Below, piece after piece: positions 1 through 10,800 of a stretch of 64,000 nucleotides of DNA; the stretch's first letter is position 1, and each line of letters begins with the position of its first letter. A program made the position numbers and the translations under genes. A model generated the notes under the pieces. It was not told where the DNA came from. It was given only the letters and a program-made list of their open reading frames with translations, and ran no database searches. The DNA is taken from NCBI GenBank assembly GCA_032207245.1, contig JAGEOH010000262.1:1-64000 (forward strand), in the 5' to 3' direction. Origin of the DNA: Pardosa pseudoannulata. Lineage: Eukaryota; Arthropoda; Arachnida; Araneae; Lycosidae.

Positions 1-3000
1 CCGGGGTCCGAAAATTTTTGACCGAAAAAAATTTTGGTGCGACTTCGGTAAATTTTCCGGGGTCCGAAAATTTTTGATAGATTTTGAAAATTTTCCGGGG
101 TCGAAAAAATTTTGGTCCGACTTCGGAAAATTTTCCGGGGTCCGAAAATTTTTGACCGATTTTGAAAATATTCCGGGGTCGAAAAAATTTTGGTCCGACT
201 TCGGAAAATTTTCCTGGGTCCGAAAAAGTTTTGGTCCGACTTCGGAAAATTTTCCGGGGTCCGAAAAAACTTTGGTCCGATTTATGAAAATTTATCCGGT
301 TCGAAAAAATTTTGGTCCCGAATGTCGGAAAATTTTCCGGGGTCCGAAAATTTTTGACCGATTTTGAAAATTTTCCGGGGTCGAAAAAATTTTGGTCCGA
401 CTTCGGAAAATTTTCCGGGGTCCGAAAATTTTTGACCGAATTTGAAAATTTTCCGGGGTCGAAAAAATTTTGGTCCGACTTCGGAAAATTTTCCGGGGTC
501 CGAAAAAATTTCGGTCCGATTTCGGAAAATTTTCCGGGGTCCGAAAATTTTTGACCGATTTTGAAAATTTTCCGGGGTCGAAAAAGTTTTGGTCCGACTT
601 CGGAAAATTTTATGGGGTCTGAAAAAATTTTGGTCCGATTTCGGAAAATTTTCCGGGGTCCGAAAATTTTTGACCGATTTTGAAAATTTTTCGGGGTCCG
701 AAAAAATTTTAGTCCGACTTCGGAAAATTTTCCGGGGTCCGAAAATTTTTGACCGATTTTGAAAATATTCCGGGGTCGAAAAAATTTTGGTCCGACTTCG
801 GAAAATTTTCCGGGGTCCGAAAATTTTTGACCGATTTTGAAAATTTTCCGGGGTCGAAAATATTTTGGTCCGACTTCGGAAAATTTTCCGGGGTCCGAAA
901 ATTTTTGACCGATTTTGAAAATTTTCCGGGGTCGAAAAAATTTTATTCCGACTTCGGAAAATTTTCCGGGGTCCGAAAATTTTTGACCGATTTTGAAAAT
1001 TTTCCGGGGTCGAAAAAATTTTGGTCCGACTTCGAAAAATTTTCCGGGGTCGAAAAAATTTTGGTCCGACTTCGGAAAATTTTCCGGGGTCCGAAAATTT
1101 TTGACCGATTTTGAAAATTTTCCGGGGTCGAAAAAATTTTGGTCCGACTTCGGAAAATTTTCCGGGGTCCGAAAATTTTTGACCGATTTTGAAATTTTTC
1201 CGGGGTGGAAAAAATTTTGGTCCGACTTCGGAAAAATTTTTTGGGCTCCCGAAAATTTTTTGAAACCATTTTGAAAATTTTCCGGGGTCGAAAAAATTTT
1301 CTTCCGACTTCGGAAAATTTTCCGGGGTCCGAAAATTTTTGACCGATTTTGAAAATTTTCCGGGGTCGAAAAAATTTTGGTCCGACTTCGGAAAATTTTC
1401 CGGGGTCCGAAAATTTTTGACCGATTTTGAAAATATTCCGGGGTCTAAAAAATTTTGGTCCGACTTCGGAAAATTTTCCGGGGTCGAAAAAATTTTGGTC
1501 CGACATCGGAAAATTTCCGTCGGAAAATTTTCAGGATCCGAAAAAATTTTGGTCCGACTTCGGAAAATTTTCCGGGGTCCGAAAATTTTTGACCTATTTT
1601 GAAAATTTTCCGGGGTCGAAAAAATTTTGGTCCGACTTCGGAAAATTTTCCGGGGTCCGAAAATTTTTGACCGATTTTGAAAATTTTCCGGGCCGTCCGA
1701 CTTCGGAAAATTTTCCGGGGTCGAAAAAATTTTGGTCCGACTTCGGAAAATTTTCCGGGGTCCGAAAATTTTTGACCGATTTTGAAAATTTTCCGGGGTC
1801 GAAAAAGTTTTGTTCCGACTTCGGAAAATTTTCCGGGGTCCGAAAATTTTTGACCGATTTTGAAAATTTTCCGGGGTCGAAAAAATTTTGGTCCGACTTC
1901 GGAAAATTTTCTGGGGTCCGAAAATTTTTGACCGATTTTGAAAATTTTCCGGGGTCGAAAAAATTTTGGTCCGACATCGGAAAATTTTCCGGGGTCCGAA
2001 AATTTTTGACCGATTTTGAAAATTTTCCGGGGTCGAAAAAATTTTGGTCCGACTTCGGAAAATTTTCCGGAGTCCGAAAATTTTTGACCGATTTTGAAAA
2101 TTTTCCGGGGTCGAAAAAATTTCTGTCCGACCTCGGAAAATTTTCCGGGGTCGAAAAAATTTTGGTCCGACTTCGGAAAATTTTCCGGGGTCCCAAAATT
2201 TTTGACCGATTTTGAAAATTTTCCGGGGTCTAAAAAATTTTTCTCCGACTTCGGAAAATTTTCCGGGGTCCGAAAATTTTTGACCGATTTTGAAATTTTT
2301 CCGGGGTTGAAAAAATTTTGGTCCGACTTCGGAAAATTTTCCGGGGTCCGAAAATTTTTGACCGATTTTGAAAATTTTCCGGGGTCGAAAAAATTTTGGT
2401 CCGACTTCGGAAAATTTTCCGGAGTCCGAAAATTTTTGACCGATTTTGAAAATTTTCCGGGATCGAAAAAATTTTGGTCCGACTTCGGAAAATTTTCCGG
2501 GGTCCGAAAATTTTTGACCGATTTTGAAAATTTTCCGGGGTCGAAAAAATTTCGGTCCGACATCGGAAAATTTTCCGGGGTCCGAAAAAGTTTTGGTCCC
2601 ACCCGACACCCCCCCCCCCCCTTCGGAAAATTTTCCGGAGTCCGAAAAAATTTGGTCCGATTTAGGAAAATTTTCCGGGGGTCCGAAAATTTTTGACCGA
2701 TTTTGAAAATTTTCCGGGGTCGAAAAAATTTTGGTCCGACTTCGGAAAATTTTCCGGGGTCCGAAAATTTTTGACCGATTTTGAAAATTTTCCGGGGTCG
2801 AAAAAAATTTTGGTCCTGACTTCGGAAAAATTTTAGGTCCGGGGTCCGAAAAAATTTTGGTCCGATTTCGGAAAATTTTCCGTGGTCCGAAAATTTTTGA
2901 CCGATTGTGAAAATTTTCCGGGGTCGAAAAACTTTTGGTCCGACTTCGGTAAATTTTCCGGTTTCGGAAAAATTTTGGTCCGACTTTTATTCGGAAATTT

Positions 3001-4548
3001 TTGGTCCGGGGTCCGAAAATTTTTGACCGATTTTGAAAATTTTCCGGGGGTCCGAAAAAATTTTGGTTAGACTTCGTAAAATTTTCCGGGGTCCGAATAT
3101 TTTTGACCGATTTTGAAAATTTTCCGGGTTTGAAAAAATTTTGGTCCGACTTCGGAAAATTTTCCGGGGTCCGAAAATTTTTGACCGATTTTGAAAATTT
3201 TCCGGGGTCGAAAAAATTTTGGTCCGACTTCGGAAAATTTTCCGGGGTCCGAAAATTTTTGACCGATTTTGAAAATTTTCCGGGGTCGAAAAAATTTTGG
3301 TCCGACTTCGGAAAGTTTTCCGGGGTCCGAAAATTTTTGACCGATTTTGAAAATTTTCCGGGGTCGAAAAAATTTTGGTCCGACTTCGGAAACTTTTCCA
3401 TGGTCCGAAAAAATTCTGGTCCGACTTCGGAAAATTTTCCGGGGTCCGAAAATATTTGACGGATTTTGAAAATTTTTAGGGGTCGAAGAAATTTCGGTCA
3501 GATTTCGGAAAATTTTCCGGGGTCGAAAAAATTTTGGTCCGGAAAATTTTCCGGGGTCCGAAAATTTTTGACCGATTTTGAAAATTTTCCGGGGTCGAAA
3601 AAATTTTGGTCCGACTTCGGAAAATTTTCGGGGGTCCGAAAATTTTTGACCGATTTTGAAATTTTTCCGGGGTCGAAAAAATTTTGGTCCGACTTCGGAA
3701 AATTTTCCGGGGTCCGAAATTTTTTGACCGATTTTGAAAATTTTCCGGGGTCGAAAAAATTTCGGTCCGACATCGGAAAATTTTCCGTGGTCGAAAATAT
3801 TTTGGTCCGACTGAAACTTCGAAAAATTTTTCCTTGGTCGGAAAAAAATTTTGGTCCGACTTCGGAAAATTTTCCGGTGTCCGAAAATTTTTCACCGATT
3901 TTGAAAATTTTCAGTGGTCGAAAAAATTTTGGTCCGACTTCGGAAAATTTTCCGGGGTCCGAAAATTTTTGACCGATTTTAAAAATTTTTCGGGGTCGAA
4001 AAACGGGGTCGAAAAAATTTTGGTCCGATTTCGGAAAATTTTCTGGTGTTCGAAAAAATTTTGGTCCGATTTAGGAAAATTTTCCGGTGTCCGAAAATTT
4101 TTGACCGATTTTGAAAATTTTCCGGGGTCGAAAAAATTTTGGTCCGACTTCGGAAAATTTTCCGGGGTCCGAAAATTTTTGACCGATTTTGCAAATTTTC
4201 CGGGGTCGAAAAAATTTTGGTCCGACTTCGGAAAATTTTCCGGGATCCGAAAATTTTTGACCGATTTTGAAAATTTTCCGGGGTCGAAAAAATTTTGGTC
4301 CGACTTCGGAAAATTTTTGGGGTCCGAAAATTTTTGACCGATTTTGAAAATTTTCCGGGGTCGAAAAAATTTCGGTCCGACATCGGAAAATTTTCCGGGG
4401 TCGAAAAAATTTCTGTCCGACCTCGGAAAATTTTCCGGGGTCCGAAAATTTTTGACCGACCTCGGAAAATTTTCCGGGGTCCGAAAATTTTTGACAGATT
4501 TTGAAAATTTTCCGGGGTCGAAAAAATTTTGGTCCGATTTCGGAAAAT
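1..4548. repeat. SatA: 78-bp AT-tract satellite array
   Basis: Tandem array, truncated by the left edge of the window. A clean unit is 3164-3241. Each 78-bp unit is a dimer of a 38-bp half (with GGGGTCCGAAAATTTTTGAC) and a 40-bp half (with GGTCCGACTTCGG). Each half splits again into pieces of about 18, 20, 19 and 21 bp, all ending in AAAATTTT, so the ancestral unit was probably ~20 bp. Every unit carries the perfect palindrome CGGAAAATTTTCCG. About 58 units are present, mostly highly similar. Irregular spots: a deletion near 1690, an abnormal short unit near 1500-1530, deletion near 3540, an inserted partial unit near 4000, and a C-tract at 2609. All three minus-strand frames lack stops, which gives a 1039-codon open frame (282-3401, minus) of 26-residue repeats. 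I treat that as a by-product of the repeat: indels switch frame freely, nothing conserves one phase, and there is no gene-like start context. Confidence 0.97.
2609..2621 (+). other. C13 homopolymer interrupting SatA
   Basis: A run of 13 C residues replaces part of a normal SatA unit, between GGTCCCACCCGACA on the left and the usual CTTCGGAAAATTTTCC on the right. It is the only long homopolymer I noticed in this array. It could be a real slippage expansion of the CCG-rich segment or a base-calling or consensus error. Confidence 0.8.
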
Positions 4549-5440
4549 GGAATATTGCAGTGCTACGCAGCGGAGCCTAATAGCGGCTGGAATATTGCAG
4601 TGCTACGCAGCGGAGCCTAATAGCGGCTGGAATATTGCAGTGCTACGCAGCGGAGCCTAATAGCGGCTGGAATATTGCAGTGCTACGCAGCGGAGCGTAA
4701 TAGCGGCTGGAATATTGCAGTGCTACGCAGCGGAGCGTAATAGCGGCTGGAATATTGCAGTGCTACGCAGCGGAGCGTAATAGCGGCTGGAATATTGCAG
4801 TGCTACGCAGCGGAGCGTAATAGCGGCTGGAATATTGCAGTGCTAACGCAGCGGAGCGTAATAGCGGCTGGAATATTGCAGTGCTACGCAGCGGAGCGTA
4901 ATAGCGGCTGGAATATTGCAGTGCTACGCAGCGGAGCCTAATAGCGGCTGGAATATTGCAGTGCTACGCAGCGGAGCCTAATTAGCGGCTGGAATATTGC
5001 AGTGCTACGCAGCGGAGCGTAATAGCGGCTGGAATATTGCAGTGCTACGCAGCGGAGCCTAATAGCGGCTGGAATATTGCAGTGCTACGCAGCGGAGCGT
5101 AATAGCGGCTGGAAAATTGCAGTGCTACGCAGCGGAGCCTAATAGCGGCTGGAATATTGCAGTGCTACGCAGCGGAGCCTAATAGCGGCTGGAATATTGC
5201 AGTGCTACGCAGCGGAGCCTAATAGCGGCTGGAATATTGCAGTGCTACGCAGCGGAGCGTAATAGCGGCTGGAATATTGCAGTGCTACGCAGCGGAGCCT
5301 AATAGCGGCTGGAATATTGCAGTGCTACGCAGCAGAGCGTAATAGCGGCTGGAATATTGCAGTGCTACGCAGCGGAGCCTAATAGCGGCTGGAATATTGC
5401 AGTGCTACGCAGCGGAGCGTAATAGCGGCTGGAATATTGC
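4549..5440. repeat. SatB zone 1: 40-bp units, mixed GCCTAA/GCGTAA
   Basis: First zone of the long SatB array. The first complete 40-bp unit is 4549-4588: it begins GGAATATTGCAGTGCTACGC and its second half is AGCGGAGCCTAATAGCGGCT. About 22 units follow with almost no indels. The main difference between units is GCCTAA against GCGTAA. The GCGTA form makes TACGCAGCGGAGCGTA, a 5-bp stem with a 6-nt loop; the GCCTA form weakens it. The unit contains AATATT (an SspI-type site), which later subfamilies lose by becoming AATAGT. Confidence 0.95.
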
Positions 5441-5870
5441 AGTGCTACGCAGGGAGCGGAGCGTCGTAATAGCGGCTGGAATATTGCAGTGCTACGCAGC
5501 GGAGCGTAATAGCGGCGGAAATATTTGCAGTGCGGCGGAGCGTAATGGAATATTGCAGTGCTACGCAGCGGCTGGAGCGTAAGCGGAGCGTATAGCGGCT
5601 GGAATATTGCAGTGCAGCGAGCGTAAATAGCGGCTGGAATATTTCAGTGCTACGCAGCGGAGCGTAATAGCGGCTGGACTATTGCAGGAGCGGAGCGTAA
5701 ATAGCGGCTGGAATATTGCAGTGCTACGCAGCGGAGCGTAATAGCGGCTGGGAATAATTGCAGTGCTACGCAGCGGAGCGTAATAGCGGCTGGAATATTG
5801 CAGTGCTACGCAGCGGAGCGTAATAGCGGCTGAATATTGCATTAGCTCTGCAGCGGAGCCGAATAGCGGC
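5441..5870. repeat. SatB zone 2: scrambled 40-bp units
   Basis: The 40-bp register breaks down here. Units are shortened or carry insertions (for example CAGGGAGCGGAGCGTCGTAATAG near 5450, split here as CAGGGAGCGG and AGCGTCGTAATAG), and there are partial units near 5520-5620 and 5690, and a TTAGCTCTGCAG variant near 5842. Regular units resume after ~5870. This looks like an old rearranged patch between two homogenised blocks, or a locally low-quality consensus. Confidence 0.85.
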
Positions 5871-7150
5871 TGGAATATTGCAGTGCTACGCAGCGGAGCG
5901 TAATAGCGGCTGGAATATTGCAGTGCTACGCAGCGGAGCGTAATAGCGGCTGGAATATTGCAGTGCTACGCAGCGGAGCGTAATAGCGGCTGGAATATTG
6001 CAGTGCTACGCAGCGGAGCGTAATAGCGGCTGGAATATTGCAGTGCTACGCAGCGGAGCGTAATAGCGGCTGGAATATTGCAGTGCTACGCAGCGGAGCG
6101 TAATAGCGGCTGGAATATTGCAGTGCTACGCAGCGGAGCGTAATAGCGGCTGGAATATTGCAGTGCTACGCAGCGGAGCGTAATAGCGGCTGGAATATTG
6201 CAGTGCTACGCAGCGGAGCGTAATAGCGGCTGGAATATTGCAGTGCTACGCAGCGGAGCGTAATAGCGGCTGGAATATTGCAGTGCTACGCAGCGGAGCG
6301 TAATAGCGGCTGGAATATTGCAGTGCTACGCAGCGGAGCGTAATAGCGGCTGGAAGGAATATTGCAGTGCTACGCAGCGGAGCGTAATAGCGGCTGGAAT
6401 ATTGCAGTGCTACGCAGCGGAGCGTAATAGCGGCTGGATGGAATATTGCAGTGCTACGCAGCGGAGCGTAATAGCGGCTGGAATATTGCAGTGCTACGCA
6501 GCGGAGCGTAATAGCGGCTGGAATATTGCAGTGCTACGCAGCGGAGCGTAATAGCGGCTGGAATATTGCAGTGCTACGCAGCGGAGCCTAATAGCGGCCG
6601 GAATATTGCAGTGCTACGCAGCGGAGCGTAATAGCGGCCGGAATATTGCAGTGCTACGCAGCGGAGCCTAATAGCGGCCGGAATATTGCAGTGCTACGCA
6701 GCGGAGCGTAATAGCGGCCGGAATATTGCAGTGCTACGCAGCGGAGCGTAATAGCGGCTGGAATATTGCAGTGCTACGCAGCGGAGCGTAATAGCGGCCG
6801 GAATATTGCAGTGCTACGCAGCGGAGCGTAATAGCGGCCGGAATATTGCAGTGCTACGCAGCGGAGCGTAATAGCGGCCGGAATATTGCAGTGCTACGCA
6901 GCGGAGCGTAATAGCGGCCGGAATATTGCAGTGCTACGCAGCGGAGCGTAATAGCGGCCGGAATATTGCAGTGCTACGCAGCGGAGCGTAATAGCGGCCG
7001 GAATATTGCAGTGCTACGCAGCGGAGCGTAATAGCGGCCGGAATATTGCAGTGCTACGCAGCGGAGCGTAATAGCGGCTGGAATATTGCAGTGCTACGCA
7101 GCGGAGCGTAATAGCGGCTGGAATATTGCAGTGCTACGCAGCGGAGCGTA
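5871..7150. repeat. SatB zone 3: homogeneous 40-bp GCGTAA units
   Basis: About 32 consecutive 40-bp units, nearly all with GCGTAATAGCGG. Two single insertions of AGGAAT/ATGGAAT type occur near 6353 and 6438. From ~6598 to ~7070 the spacer is mostly GGCCGGAAT instead of GGCTGGAAT, a clean sub-block that suggests amplification of a short segment. Confidence 0.95.
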
Positions 7151-7815
7151 AAATAGTGCAGTGGTACGCAGCGGAGCCTAATAGCGGCGGCTGGAATAGT
7201 GCAGTGGTACGCAGCGGAGCCTAATAGCGGCGGCTGGAATACAGGAGCCTAATAGCGGCGGCTGGAATAGTGCAGTGGTTTACGCAGCGGAGCCTAATAG
7301 CGGCGGCTGGAATAGTGCAGTGGTACGCAGCGGAGCCTAATAGCGGCTGGCATATTGCAGTGGTACGCAGCGGAGCCTAATAGCGGCTGGCATATTGCAG
7401 TGGTACGCAGCGGAGCCTAATAGCGGCGGCTGGAATAGTGCAGTGGTACGCAGCGGAGCCTAATAGCGGCGGCTGGAATAGTGCAGTGGTACGCAGCGGA
7501 GCCTAATAGCGCGGCTGGAATAGTGCAGTGGTACGCAGCGGAGCCTAATAGCGGCTGGCATATTGCAGTGGTACGCAGCGGAGCCTAATAGCGGCTGGCA
7601 TATTGCAGTGGTACGCAGCGGAGCCTAATAGCGGCTGGCATATTGCAGTGGTACGCAGCGGAGCCTAATAGCGGCGGCTGGAATAGTGCAGTGGTACGCA
7701 GCGGAGCCTAATAGCGCGGCTGGAATATTGCAGTGGTACGCAGCGATGCCTAATAGCGGCGCTGGAATAGTGCAGTGGTACGCAGCGGAGCCAAATAGCG
7801 GCGGCTGGAATAGTG
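7151..7815. repeat. SatB zone 4: ectopic block of distal-type units (GTGGTACG, GGCGGCT)
   Basis: These units carry AATAGTGCAGTGGTACG, GAGCCTAATAGCGG and the triplet insertion GGCGGCT, making 43-bp units, mixed with 40-bp GGCATATTGCAGTGGTACG units. The same combination dominates ~50.1-51.2 kb, more than 40 kb away. It is bounded by ordinary 40-bp units on both sides. A shorter copy lies at ~8,713-8,825. Confidence 0.9.
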
Positions 7816-10800
7816 CAGTGCTACGCAGCGGAGCGTAATAGCGGCTGCTGGAATAGTGCAGTGCTACGCAGCGGAGCGTAATAGCGGCTGCTGGAATAGT
7901 GCAGTGCTACGCAGCGGAGCGTAATAGCGGCCGGAATATTGCAGTGCTACGCAGCGGAGCGTAATAGCGGCCGGAATATTGCAGTGCTACGCAGCGGAGC
8001 GTAATAGCGGGCTGGAATATTGCAGTGCTACGCAGCGGAGCGTAATAGCGGCTGGAATATTGCAGTGCTACGCAGCGGAGCGTAATAGCGGCTGGAATAT
8101 TGCAGTGCTACGCAGCGGAGCGTAATAGCGGCTGGAATATTGCAGTGCTACGCAGCGGAGCGTAATAGCGGCTGGAATATTGCAGTGCTACGCAGCGGAG
8201 CGTAATAGCGGCCGGAATATTGCAGTGCTACGCAGCGGAGCGTAATAGCGGCTGCTGGAATAGTGCAGTGCTACGCAGCGGAGCGTAATAGCGGCGCTGG
8301 AATATTGCAGTGCTACGCAGCGGAGCGTAATAGCGGCGGCCGGAATATTGCAGTGCTACGCAGCGGAGCGTAATAGGCGGCTGGAATATTGCAGTGCTAC
8401 GCAGCGGAGCGTAATAGCGGCTGGAATATTGCAGTGCTACGCAGCGGAGCGTAATAGCGGCGGCCGGAATATTGCAGTGCTACGCAGCGGAGCGTAATAG
8501 CGGCTGGAATATTGCAGTGCTACGCAGCGGAGCGTAATAGCGGCTGGAATATTGCAGTGCTACGCAGCGGAGCGTAATAGCGGGCGGAATATTGCAGTGC
8601 TACGCAGCAGAGCGTAATAGCGGGCGGAATATTGCAGTGCTACGCAGCAGAGCGTAATAGCGGGCGGAATATTGCAGTGCTACGCAGCAGAGCGTAATAG
8701 CGGCCGGAATATGGAGCCTAATAGCGGCGGCTGGAATAGTGCAGTGGTACGCAGCGGAGCCTAATAGCGGCGGCTGGAATAGTGCAGTGGTACGCAGCGG
8801 AGCCTAATAGCGCGGCGGCTAAGTGGTGCAGTGCTACGCAGCGGAGCGTAATAGCGGCTGCTGGAATATTGCAGTGCTACGCAGCGGAGCGTAATAGCGG
8901 CTGGAATATTGCAGTGCTACGCAGCGGAGCGTAATAGCGGCTGGAATATTGCAGTGCTACGCAGCGGAGCGTAATAGCGGCTGCTGGCATATTGCAGTGC
9001 TACGCAGCGGAGCGTAATAGCGGCTGGAATATTGCAGTGCTACGCAGCGGAGCGTAATAGCGGCTGCTGGAATATTGCAGTGCTACGCAGCGGAGCGTAA
9101 TAGCGGCTGGAATATTGCAGTGCTACGCAGCGGAGCGTAATAGCGGCTGGAATATTGCAGTGCTACGCAGCGGAGCGTAATAGCGGCTGGAATATTGCAG
9201 TGCTACGCAGCGGAGCGTAATAGCGGCCGGAATATTGCAGTGCTACGCAGCAGAGCGTAATAGCGGCCGGAATATTGCAGTGCTACGCAGCAGAGCGTAA
9301 TAGCGGCCGGAATATTGCAGTGCTACGCAGCAGAGCGTAATAGCGGCCGGAATATTGCAGTGCTACGCAGCGGAGCGTAATAGCGGCTGGAATATTGCAG
9401 TGCTACGCAGCGGAGCGTAATAGCGGCTGGAATATTGCAGTGCTACGCAGCGGAGCGTAATAGCGGCTGGCTGGAATATTGCAGTGCTACGCAGCGGAGC
9501 GTAATAGCGGCTGGAATATTGCAGTGCTACGCAGCGGAGCGTAATAGCGGCTGCTGGAATATTGCAGTGCTACGCAGCGGAGCGTAATAGCGGCTGGAAT
9601 ATTGCAGTGCTACGCAGCGGAGCCTAATAGCGGCTGGAATATTGCAGTGCTACGCAGCGGAGCGTAATAGCGGCTGGAATATTGCAGTGCTACGCAGCGG
9701 AGCGTAATAGCGGCTGCTGGAATATTGCAGTGCTACGCAGCGGAGCGTAATAGCGGCTGGAATATTGCAGTGCTACGCAGCGGAGCGTAATAGCGGCTGG
9801 AATATTGCAGTGCTACGCAGCGGAGCGTAATAGCGGCTGGAATATTGCAGTGCTACGCAGCGGAGCGTAATAGCGGCTGGAATATTGCAGTGCTACGCAG
9901 CGGAGCGTAATAGCGGCTGGAATATTGCAGTGCTACGCAGCGGAGCGTAATAGCGGCTGGAATATTGCAGTGCTACGCAGCGGAGCGTAATAGCGGCTGG
10001 AATATTGCAGTGCTACGCAGCGGAGCGTAATAGCGGCGGCTGGAATATTGCAGTGCTACGCAGCGGAGCGTAATAGCGGCTGGCATATTGCAGTGCTACG
10101 CAGCGGAGCGTAATAGCGGCTGGAATAGTGCAGTGCTACGCAGCGGAGCGTAATAGCGGCTGCTGGAATAGTGCAGTGCTACGCAGCGGAGCGTAAACGC
10201 AGCGGAGCGTAATAGCGGCCGGAATATTGCAGTGCTACGCAGCGGAGCGTAATAGCGGCCGGAATATTGCAGTGCTACGCAGCGGAGCGTAATAGCGGCT
10301 GGAATATTGCAGTGCTACGCAGCGGAGCGTAATAGCGGCTGGAATATTGCAGTGCTACGCAGCGGAGCGTAATAGCGGCTGGAATATTGCAGTGCTACGC
10401 AGCGGAGCGTAATAGCGGCTGGAATATTGCAGTGCTACGCAGCGGAGCGTAATAGCGGCTGCTGGAATATTGCAGTGCTACGCAGCGGAGCGTAATAGCG
10501 GCTGGAATATTGCAGTGCTACGCAGCGGAGCGTAATAGCGGCTGGAATATTGCAGTGCTACGCAGCGGAGCGTAATAGCGGCTGGCATATTGCAGTGCTA
10601 CGCAGCGGAGCGTAATAGCGGCTGGAATATTGCAGTGCTACGCAGCGGAGCGTAATAGCGGCTGGAATATTGCAGTGCTACGCAGCGGAGCGTAATAGCG
10701 GCTGGAATATTGCAGTGCTACGCAGCGGAGCGTAATAGCGGCTGGAATAGTGCAGTGCTACGCAGCGGAGCGTAATAGCGGCTGGAATATTGCAGTGCTA

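Noticed and set aside
282..3401. 1039-codon minus-strand open frame with 26-residue repeats
   Set aside because: Arises because the 78-bp unit is a multiple of three and all three minus frames lack stops. The frame slips between phases with indels and shows no conserved phase.
1..4548. CENP-B box in SatA (TTCG...CGGG)
   Set aside because: TTCGGAAAATTTTCCGGGG has the end words, but the spacing is three bases too long for the 17-bp box, so it does not match.
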